Origin: Synanceia verrucosa
Lineage: Eukaryota; Chordata; Actinopteri; Perciformes; Synanceiidae
Length of the DNA stretch: 64,000 nt
NCBI GenBank assembly: GCA_029721515.1
Contig: CM056566.1
Span: forward strand, 23,723,269-23,787,268
Reading direction: 5' to 3'
In this document: in pieces, positions 47,365 through 59,300 of the stretch
Numbering within the stretch: position 1 is the first letter of the stretch
How the letters are laid out: each line of letters starts with the position of its first letter
The notes under the pieces: generated by a model
Databases searched by the model: none
What the model was told of the DNA's origin: nothing
Seen by the model: only the letters and a program-made list of their open reading frames with translations
Position numbers and translations under genes: made by a program

Positions 47365-50300
47365 CTGTGGAGGAAGTCACAGAGGATGATTTCTTATTTA
47401 TTACCGTGGCTCAGTTATTCCTCCAGTTGACTGCACTCGTTTTATTGTTTGAGAGAACCATAATTTCAATCCTCAGTATGTCCTGAAAATGCTGCAGAAC
47501 TGACAGTAAAGCTGACTTTAACTTTGACTAACTGATCCTACTTATCTCAAGATTCAAAGTGTTTATTGTGTTGAACAGTGAGGACACGTCTTTCCCTCTG
47601 CAGTAAAATAATAAAAAAAAGATTTCTGTGTGTTCACAAAATAAACTCTGCACAAAAAAGGACGGAAAGTGTGTTTGGTAGATTATTATTTCCTTGTTGT
47701 AGCGATGCTCCATGGAAATAAATCTTAATAATTATTTTACCGCTTTATTCCTCTTTTAAATGGTGTCACCGATGTGCCTTTTGGCAAATTTCTCACATTC
47801 CTTTCAAATGTGGCACCATTTAAAAAATGAAAATAAAGAGGTTTTCCAGCAGCTCGTCTACCAAACACACATTTCCTCACTTTTTTGTTGAACACAGCAC
47901 TGGATTTTATCTTTCATCTCCCAGTAAATACTCACTAGAACTAAAACTACAATATCATTCTTAATTTTATTTAATTTTTTTGGCTGAAAAGACAAGATAA
48001 AGAACTAATAAATTAATTATAACTTATTTTTCTTACAACACGACATTAAATTAATTTTTTTAAAATACTTTATTATAGAATAGTTGTACAATGAAATTGT
48101 AGAAATGTATTGTGATTTTTTTAAAGAAAATTACAACAAACTATACTATTTTTAATTTTATTTAGTTTTTTTACTTACTTACAAACTTAACTTTATGACA
48201 TTTTCAGTTTTATTCTCAAAATAATAAATGTTTTTCCTTCATAAGACGAGAAAATAAAAATAAAACCTCCAGTTGTCTGTTAAAGCTGTGTAACTGTCCG
48301 CTCTGGTGGAAACCCTCTGACCACACGCAGCATCACTGGTGGGTGTGGTGACCAGGTGTGCACCTGTGACCACACCCACCAGTGATGTCACAGGGTCCCA
48401 AAGTTCACCTGTGTACGTCACTGCAGGGAGGTGAAAGGTCAAACCAGTGGAGCTGAACCATCCCGTGCTTCCTGTGCAGACTGAGTGAATAATGAGTGAC
48501 AGGATGAAGGAGTGACAGAGGGAAGGAATGACAGGATGAAGGAGTGACAGGATGAAGGAGTGACAGAGGGAAGGAGTGACAGGATGAAGGAGTGACAGGA
48601 TGAAGGAGTGACAGGGTGAAGGAATGACAGGATGAAGGAGTGACAGAGTGAAGGAGTGACAGAGTGGTACTGACCCCGGTGGTGGAGGGGTGTGAGGGGA
48701 CGGAGGACGCCGTGGTCTGCTGGGTGGCCACAGATGAGGACCTCTGCTGCAGCTCCACAGTCTTGGCCTGCTGGTAGCCTGCAGAGTTCAGAGGAGACAC
48801 ACCATCAGGCCAGCACTCACCTGAGGCTCTAACGTCACGCTACCTTCAGTGATCACTAAAGAGCTCCTACCGGTGGAGGAGGCCAGGAAGCCGTTGCTGT
48901 AGAGCGACATGTGGTGGTCGGCGTCCTGGGACACCTCGGACTTCTCGTCGGCCACGCCGCTCAGAGCGCTGGTGGAGCGGGAATGCTCTTTGCTGCGACG
49001 CTGAGCTTGAACTGTCAGCGTTAAAGGTGGTTAGATCAAATAAGTGAAGCACAGTCTTATGATCAGATGAGACATTCACATGATGATCTGTTTAAATTAA
49101 CACAAGAACACAAGCTGGAAACCTGACAGGAATATTTTGTTATACTGTGACTTTTTATTATTGTGAATTATAATTACAACTAATTATATTATATAAAATT
49201 ATGTTTGTGACAATAAATGATTAATGTGATGATGTGATGGAAGACATGAGGAGTAATACTGACATACCAAAATATGACTTTTTTAAACTAAGCTTCCACT
49301 CTCATTCATTAAAATGTCATGATTAACAGCATTATTATGTATAATACATTATTATTATTATTATTTTACAACTCCATAACTGTATTTGTAACATTTGATA
49401 AATGCTGTAAAATAAATGGTAAACTCACCTCATGTGAGTAATATAAAGACTCTTATATTTAATAGTAAACACTTTAAAAAGTCTTGTTGTATCTTATTAG
49501 TTTTTATTTAATTTTAATTTTATTTTTAAATTGTATTTTACTTTACTGTATTTAAATTCATTGTTGTATTTTTATTTTCTGAAATTATTTCTATTTTTAT
49601 TTTTATATGATGCTCTTGTGTTTCTCATCTCACCAAGTTATTTTTACTTTATGTTTTATTTGATTCAATTTTTATTTTATAGGAGGATCTTGTTTTTTTA
49701 TTTTATTTTACTTTATTGTATTTAAATTTCATTGTTTGATTTTTAAAATTGTTTTTTCTTTTTTAATAACATTTTTAAATATTGTTTTACTTTATTGTAG
49801 TCGAATTTGTTTTATTTTTATTTTTTAATTATTTCTATTACTAGTTTTTATTTTTATATGATGCTCTTGAGTTTCTCGTCTCACCTGACATCATGTGCAG
49901 ACTCCTGGACTGGATGTTGTCCTCGGCTGGGTCGTAGTCAAACACAGATCCAGGGTTTGTGCGCCAGACACGCAGATCTGAGGTCAGATACAGGATCAGT
50001 CCAGTGATCAGTTTGTATGAAGAGCACACAGAGAAAAGTGTCTGTAAATACTAGACGATCATTTAACAACATGTTGAAGACACCTCAGTTAATTAGAATT
50101 TTCAAACTAGAACCAAGACAGTGATTAAAAAAAGAAGAAGAAAAACACAAATCTCAGTGTTTAAAATCTTCTCTACAGAGCTGCAACCATTTATGATCCA
50201 TGATAACTTTAATAGATGATATGAAAAGTCTGAAGAAATATTAAAAAAAAAAACTCAGAGGCTTTCTGGTTTTTCAAAGATCTAAAAAATGGGAGTTTAG

Positions 50301-53300
50301 CTGTGAAATATTGAATTAAATTATCTGTTAATAAGAAAAACCATCAACATAAACCAAGTATTTATTCTACAAAGTCATTTCTCTACAGTTCAAATGTCTT
50401 CCAGTTGAATTTTGAACCAGGACACCATCACTCCCAGTGGAACCAGTCTAACCAGTGGAACCAGTGGCGTCGTACCAGTGATGGTCTCCTGGTCGTGCTC
50501 GATGGCACGCCTCCTCTCCATCTCCACCACACGCCTCTGGATGCCGCGGTAGCTGATGTCGCTGAAGTCCTGAGTGTTTTTCTTGACGCGCTCCGTCACC
50601 AGGTCAGAGGTGGTGGGGGTGAAGCTGCCTTTGGTCTTCTCAAAGTCCTCATGGTATCTCACCTGGAGAGCACAGAGCAACAACAACGTCACACCAGAGG
50701 ACCTCTAAGAGACGTCAGACACTTTCTTTTATTTCTACTAGAACGTGTTTACCTGCGTTAATATTCAACAATTTACAAAGTCTGACTGAATGTGCCTAAA
50801 ACACCCAGTTTAAATGCATTTAGGCTGAACAGTGTTGCTAGGCAACAGTTTGGCTCCATGCTTACTTCCTGTCAGCTCCTAACAGAAAATAAACTGGGAA
50901 CATTTAGAGTGTTTAAAACTGAGAAATGGACTAAATATTCTAGATTAGTGACATCACAGATGGACAGAAAACCTGACAGCTGGTTTCAAACAGCATGAGA
51001 CGTGAGGAGGAGGAAGAGGTGGAGGAAGAGGTGGAGGGAGGAAGAGAGGAGGAGAAGAGAGGAGGAAAGACAGGAGGGAGAGGAGGAGACAGAAAAGGAA
51101 GAGAGAGATGAGGAAGACAGGAGGAGGCGAGAGGAGGAGAGAGGAGAGGAAAGAGAAGAGGAAGATAGGCGAAAGAAGAGGAAGAGGAGAGAGAAGGGAG
51201 GAGGAGAGGATAGAAAGAAGAGAGGAGGGGGGAGAGGAAGAGGAGAGAAGAAGAAGAGGAGAGGAGGGGGAAGAGAGGACAGAAGAGGTAGATAGGAGGA
51301 GTATAGAGGAGGAGAGTAGGACAGAGTGAGAGGAGGAAAAGGAGAGAGGAGGAGGAAGGAGGAGAGGAGAGAGGAAGAAGAGAAGAGGGAGAAGGAGAGG
51401 AGGATAGAGGAGGACAGGAGGAGGAAAGAAAAGGAGGAAGAGAGGAGGGAAGAGGAAGATAGGAGAAGGAGGAGAGAGAGAGAGGAGGAGGAGAGAGAAG
51501 CGAGAGGAGGAAGCGAGACTTAAACGTGTTTCCAGTGTGGGACTTTAAAGCAGCCTGTCCCTTTAAGTAGAACCACAGTGGAACTACCTGCAGCAGAAAC
51601 CAACCAATCAAACGTCTCCTTACCCCAGAAATGATGCGCTGGGTCTCTCTGACACGTCTCATCTCAGGTGTGTCCAGGACGAAGGCGGCCTTTCCCTGCA
51701 CCTGCTTCCTGAAGCTGTCTGAGTACAGCACCTGAGGACGGAGAGGACGGAGTGAGCTGGAGCTCCACCTGAAGCTTCACAGCAGGGTGGAGGACACACA
51801 GTGGAGCTGCTGGTTATACTCTACTGGGATATGAGACGAACGGATGAGCAGGGAGGTGAAGTATTAAAGGAGAACAAGGTCCCAACCTTCAGGGAGGGAG
51901 GACGGCAGGGGGGACAAGATGAAGGGGACTAGTTTTGACAACAGGACAGGTTAGCGGTGATGATGAGAACACAGTTAGAAAAAAAAAGAGCGGTTATGGA
52001 GGAGGAACATATCCTCAGGGGAACATGTTCTGCAGGTACCGAGCTAATGTTTTCTTGGTTCCTTTTGACTCGCTCCATCTCGGGCGTAAACACCACGGGC
52101 GTTCCCTTGGCTGAACTGTCTTTATACAACACCTAGAGGACAGAAGCAGAGCGCATCAAACACCTGGAGCACCAGGACCACACTCACCTATAGGACGCCT
52201 TTAACTGGGATTAACTGAGCTTAACCCCAAACACTGGAAGGTTCAGGAGAGTAACTGATTAATCTCACAGTGATGTGTAAGCAGCGTCCTATAGAGTGAC
52301 GTCCCTGCCAAGGATGTGGACGACAAACACCAACAAACACACTCCTACGAGTGGCTTTCAGCAGGAGTTTTAGTCGTTGGTTAGCTGTGGAGTGGAAATT
52401 AAAGCAGCTTGGCTGTGGGTTAGAGAGTATTCGGTACATTTGGGCTCAGCTGGAAGCATGGATGGTTGACAGAAAAAAATAAAGGGATGGAAGAGGTGAT
52501 GATGGCAGGGCTGGAGGTCAGGAAACTGTGAAGATGACGAGGATGAGTGTGAGATGACAGCATGAGGCAGGAGGGGTTTATATGTGATGGGGATGAGCAC
52601 TACTATCCACTCTGTTAGCGAGCACACGTGGTTCGGTTCGGTTTCTTCTACCGAGCTGATGTGCTTCTGGGTCTGTTTGACCCGCTTCACCTCGGGGAGG
52701 TCCGGGATAGCTGTGGCTCGACCCAGAGAGTCCTTGTACTTTATCTACCCGACAGTTCGAGGGTTTGAGGAGGGAAAAGTAAAGAGTCAATCAGAGGCAA
52801 AGGCAGGAAAATAAAAATAAAACCACACACCAAACATGGAATTAAAGACATTTTTTCCTGAAGAAATGGAGAAGCAGGTTATGATAGAGACACGGTGAGG
52901 CTCAGCCACCGAGCCTCCGTCGGGGTTATATCTGCGAGATTTGATGATCATGTGACACACAGTTAAAACATCGAAAGGCTCAGAGGAGCTGTTATGACGA
53001 CGATGAGGAGTGAGGAAGAAGTGATGGACGGATGCTGGGTCACTCTCTCTGCAGAGTACCGTGCTAATGTTGAGCTGATTTCTTTTGACTCTCTCCATCT
53101 CTGGCGTCTCTGATACCGCCGTGCCTTGTTCCACTCCTTCTTTGTACTGAATCTTTTGAACGAGACGACAGAAAAAGTCAAATAAGGAGGAAGCACACTG
53201 AAACTGAGGATTAGTTTTCAGTTTAAAGGGCTAGCTCCAGTGTTTCTCAGTGTGGGCTTTTAGACATCTAAAACAATCAGTGTCAGTTTAAATGTACACT

Positions 53301-56300
53301 ATATTTAGCGTATTTTCACTACAACTGTGCGCTTTCCAAAGCCACCAAACTCCATTGACAAAACCAGTAATTTAACCTCTAAGAACATAGGAGTTGCTGG
53401 TCTTACAGCTGCCTCCATTAGTTAGTTTATCTCTGTTATTTTGTGACTTTGGTGAATACAAACTTACTGAAATCACACAATAACACAGTCAAACAAAACG
53501 ATTGAGGCACCAGTAGATTAGCAACCAATGTGTTCTGTGAGTTATAAATTACTGTTTTTTTCAATGGAGTTTGGTAGCTTTAAGATTGCCTAGATAACAG
53601 CTTCAGTTCCTCTTGGAAAACAGACTGTACATCTGTCTCACAACAATTTAAAGTGGTTGAAATATTCTAAATGTGGTGTACATATAAAATAACATTAACT
53701 TGTTGCAGGTGACTAAAATGTGTTTTTCTGTAATACACTGTTTCACTCAAACAAACTCCATCTACTGGAATAACACACTGTAGGAGAAGCTCAAACAACA
53801 CTGACAAACACAGGAACTATCCCTTTAAAGGAGGGAAATAAAGGGGGAAAAATCCAGACTTATTTTTTGTTGTGGTCGACCAAGGCTGGTAAAAAGGAGT
53901 GATTTATGAAACTTAGTTAGGATGGAGGAGAGGGAGTCAGGACTAAAATCATATGCAATATATTGCTAAAAGTGTGTGAAATGTAATGTCAGAGAATTTC
54001 TGATTTTATTTTTTTTTTCAAAGAGAGTATTCACTTTTTTCCTAATAGATCTACCTGTTTCTTTTTCTTGCAAATTTACCAATTTAATCTCAAAGAAAAT
54101 TCTTTTTTTTTTTCTCATAAATTTGTGATTTTTTTCTTGTAATTTTACCACTTTAATCTCAAAGAATATTCACCGTTTTTTTCTGGTAAATTTGTGAGTT
54201 TTTTCTCTGAATATTACCATGTCCCGTGGCTCTGTAATTTCTTTTTTTTTTTTTTACAATCATGGCTCTAATATACTGTTGCAGCTCTCATCTTGCAGTA
54301 ATAAAGTTGAGTAAATAAGTCTTTCTATCTATATCAGATTTGTTGAAAACTGTGAGGGTCAAATATTGTGGTAACACTAAAAAGGCAGATTAGCTTTTAA
54401 TTTGGGAGGGGAGGAAATACGGAGAAATAAAAGGAATTAAAATAAAGAAAATCCAGGGAAATGTGGATTTATTTAGGAGGAAATGATGGAAATGATGTTT
54501 TTGTGGGAACTGAAAATCAGGTCATGAACCAAGGCTGGTAAAAAGGAGTGATTTATGGAGCGTAGTTAGGATGAAGGAGAGGAAACAAAGGCTAAAGTGT
54601 AGACTAGTAGGAGAGGTCAATGATTATCAGGGGATCAGATCAGGGTCAGAGCAGTCTGGTTTCCTCTACCGAGCTGATATTCTTCTGGGTTTCTCTGATC
54701 CTCTTCACCTCAGGGAGGTCTGGTATGGATGTGCCTTGACCAACAGAGTCCTTGTACTGAATCTGCCCGTTAAATAAGTGACAGAAACAGAGTCAGACAG
54801 GGACAAACAGGAAGCACAGTGATCTAAAGAGGAGGTGGAGGCTCAGCACAGGTGCTGACGGTGTGAATGGATGAAAGTACAGGAGGGTCACTCTCTCTGC
54901 AGAGTACCGTGCTAATGTTGAGCTGATTTCTTTTGACTCTCTCCATCTCTGGCGTCTCTGATACCGCCGTGCCTTGTCCCACTCCTTCTTTGTACTGAAT
55001 CTTTTGAACGAGACGACACAGAAAAAGGTCAAATAAGGAGGAAGCACACTCAAACTGAGGATTAGTTTAAGGAAGGGAGGGGAATGCCAAAACATTAAAG
55101 AAGCTAAAACTAAAGAAATCCAGGAGAGGGAAATTTAAAATCACGTCTTTGTCTAAGGCTGGTAAAAAGGAGTGATTTATGAAACTTAGTTAGGATGGAG
55201 GAGAGGGAGTCAGGTCTAAAATCAGACTAATACACTAGGAAACAGAGATAAGTAATATAGTACTGAAAATATGACTTAAATTTGTGAATTTAATGTCAGA
55301 GAATATCTGCTTTTTTTTCTTGTACATCTCTGACTTTACAATCTCAGAATATTCAAGTTAATTTCTTTTTTATCCACAAATTTAACACTTTAATCTCATA
55401 TAATATGTTTTTTTTCTCATGAATGTTTCACTTGATGTCAGTGAATATTTTATTCTCATGAATTTACCACATTAATTTCAACACTTTAATCTTAAATCAT
55501 ATCATATAGATATAGTTATTACACAGCTTTGTTGGATACTCTGTGGGCCAAATGTTGTGGTAACACACTTAATTTAGGAGGGGAGGAAATATGGAGAAAT
55601 TAAAAAAAATAATAAAATAAAATAATATTTAAAATAAATTAATTAAAATTAAACCACTTTAATCTCAAAGAATATTATTTTTTCTGGTAAATTTGTGAGT
55701 ATTTTCTCTGAATATTACCACGGCCCCTGGCTCTGTAATTTACGTTTTTTTTTTACCTACAATCATGGCTCTAATATACTGTTGCATATATTTATTACAC
55801 AGCTTTGTTCAATATTATGAGGGTGAAATATTGTGGTAACACAGCTTTTAATTTGGGAAGGGGGAAAAATACGGAGAAATAAAAGGAATTAAGATAAAGA
55901 AAATCCAGGGAAATGTGGATTTATTTAGGAGGAAATGAGGGAAATGATATTTTTGTGGGAATTGAAAATCAGGTCATGAACCAAGGCTGGTAAAAAGGAG
56001 TGATTTATGGAGTTAGGATGGAGGAGAGGAAACAAGGGCTAAAGTGTAGACTAGTAGGAGAGGTCAATGATTATCAGGGGATCAGATCAGGGTCAGAGCA
56101 GTCTGGTTTCCTCTACCAAGCTGATATTCTTCTGGGTTTCTCTGATCCTCTTCACCTCAGGGAGGTCTGGTATGGATGTGCCTTGACCAACAGAGTCCTT
56201 GTACTGAATCTGCCCGTTAAATAAGTGACACAGAGTGAGACAGAGACAGACAGAGACATGGACATGTCCATCCATTCACAGCAGCACAGCTGACAGGAAC

Positions 56301-59300
56301 ACAGTAGTACTTTTAATTCACGGTTCAGATGATAGATTAATCCTATAAAGTCTCAGTAAATATTTACTTAAGCAAACAATTTAAATTTTAGAGCAAACAA
56401 GAATCATAAACATTATATTGACAAAATTATTTTGTAAATTTGTCACTTTAATCTCAGAGAATTTCTGAGTTTTTTTTCTTGCAGATTTCTACATTTTTTT
56501 CTCTTAAAAAATTGTGAGTTTTACCATAAATTTACCATTTTTAATCTCATGGAATATTTAGTTTTCTCTCAAAAATTGTGAGTTTTTACTGCAAATTTAC
56601 AATTTTAATCCCAAAGAATATTTCAGATTTTATCACATAAATTTGTGAGTTTATTTTGTTGTAAAATTAACACATAAATCTCTGAGAATATTCAAGTTTT
56701 TTCTGGTAAATTTGTGAGTTTTATCATAAATTTACCATTTTTAATATCAAATAATATTCAAGGTTATTTCCCTTGGAAATTGGTGAGTTTTTATCTCGAA
56801 TCACTTTAATCTCAGAGAATTTTTTTATCATAAATTTTAGAATTTTTTTTTTCTTGTAAATTTGCCACTTTAATCCAAAAGAATATTGAGGATATTTGTT
56901 CTTGTAAATTTGTTTTTTTTTTCTTGTAAATTTACCACTTTAATCTTAAAGAATATTAAGGATTTTTTTTCTCATACATTTGTAATTTTTTTGTGCATTT
57001 AATATTTTAATCTCAAAGAATATAAAAAAAAAATCTTGGAAGTTTGTATTTATCTTGGAAATTTGACCACTTTAATAAAAAAGAATCAAGTTATTTTTTC
57101 TCGTGAATTTGTGCTTTTTTTGAGGGGTAAAATTACCATTTTAATCCAAAAGAATAGTAAGGATTTTTTTTCTCATGAATTTGTATTTTTTTTTGTATAT
57201 TTAACACTTTAATCTCAAAGAATATTTAAAAAAATGGAAATTTGTGAGCATTTATCTTGTAAATTTGACCACTTTTTCTCAGAGAATATATTTTTTTCTC
57301 ATAAATTTGTGATTTTTTTTTCTTGTTATTTTACCACTTTAATCTCAAAGAATAGTTAATGTTTTTTCTCTGGTAAATTTGTGAGTATTTTCTTTGAATA
57401 TTACCCTGTCTCCTGGCGCTGTGTTTTTTTTTTTTAAGTCATGGCTCTTATATGCTGTTGCAGCTCTTATCTTGCAGTAATAAAGTTAAGTAAAGAACTA
57501 TTTCTATCTATATCAGATTTGTTGAAAACTGTGAGGGTGACATATTGTGGAAACACACTTTTAATTTGGGAGGGGAGAAATAACAGCAATTAGAAAATCC
57601 AGGGAAATGTGGATTTATTTAGGAGGAAATGATGGAAATGATATTTTTGTGGGAATTGAAAATCAGGTCATGAACCAAGGCTGGTAAAAAGGAGTGATTT
57701 ATGGAGTTAGGATGGAGGAGAGGAAACAAGGGCTAAAGTGTAGACTAGTAGGAGAGGTCAATGATTATCAGGGGATCAGATCAGGGTCAGAGCAGTCTGG
57801 TTTCCTCTACCAAGCTGATATTCTTCTGGGTTTCTCTGATCCTCTTCACCTCAGGGAGGTCTGGTATGGATGTGCCTTGACCAACAGAGTCCTTGTACTG
57901 AATCTGCCCGTGAAATAAGTGACACAGAGTGAGACAGAGACAGACAGAGACATGGACATGTCCATCCATTCACAGCAGCACAGCTGACAGGAACACAGTA
58001 GTACTTTTAATAATTTTCACTTATTCGTGTGGTAGTCAGACATGTTGGCAAGAAGTAAGGGGGTCGAAAAGGTTTAGTTTTTAAATTAAATTAATTATCA
58101 TGACAGAGGAGAATCCTACTGAGCCCTCAAAGTCCCAGGAAATGTTAACTTGAGTAAACAATTCAAATTTTAGAGGAAACAAATTAAATACGCTATACTG
58201 ACAAAACTATATTCTCAGAGAATTTCTTTCTTTTTTTCATGTAAATTCTTCATTTCATCATCTCAGAGACTATGCAAGTTACTTTCTTGTTTGTCCTCCT
58301 TAATTTGTTAATTTATGCATGTAAATTTACCACTTTAATCATGAGGAACAGTCAATGTTTTTTTTCTCATAAATTTTATTTTAATTAAATAATTTCTTTG
58401 CACTTAATCTCAAAGAATATTTAACAATTTATTCTCCAAATTTTTTTTCTCTTAAATTTAACACGTTAATCTTTTTTTTTTTTTTACATAAATCTGTGAG
58501 GTTTTTCTCTGTATATTACCCCAGTCCCTGGCTCCATAGCTTATGTTTTTAACTACAACCTTGGTCCTAATACACAGCAGCTCTTATCTTTGTTGGGTGA
58601 AGAAGTGTCTACATCTATTTATTATTATTATTATTATTATTATACACACACATTTTCTTTTCCTTGTTTCCACAAGTTAACAGAACGAGTCTTTGGGGGC
58701 TATGTAAAGTCCTATAATTAGTAAAATAACAAATAAAATACTAAGAAATGTGGACTGTAGATGGCTCTTTGAGGAGATTAGATGTTCAGACAGGTGTGGT
58801 TATAATCCTGGTCACTGGATAAGGACTAAGGAGGGATATGGGGGGAGGAGGTGGAGGAGGTGAAGGGTCACTCGGTGGAGTACCGTGCTAATGTTCTGCT
58901 GGTTTCGTTTAACTCTCTCCATCTCCGGCGTCTCAGGCAAAGCCGTTCCTCCTCCCAACTCCTCTTTGTACTGAATCTTTACAAGGACGAGGAACGAAAG
59001 CAGCAACCGGCCGTTAGCCTGAATTTAACTCTCCGATAACGATGACTACATTCATTTCATAAAATACACTGGATTTAGCTGCACCTTGAGAGCTAAACCC
59101 GACACAAACCAACGAAAAACAGACATAAAAATCAACATTTAAAGGAATGAATTCTGACTGGACACAACAACAAGATGAACAACTATTTAACACACAAGCG
59201 GCGCACTAAGAAGTAGAAATATTACACTATAGATCAAACTGTCAGGGGTTAGTGGCATGAATTAAAAGGCTGCTTATTCCACAAGGTTATGGAGAAATAT

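Noticed and set aside
51002..51731. 263-codon - strand frame and + strand RRRE frames
   Set aside because: Purine tract translation. Only 51624-51731 is a nebulin exon.
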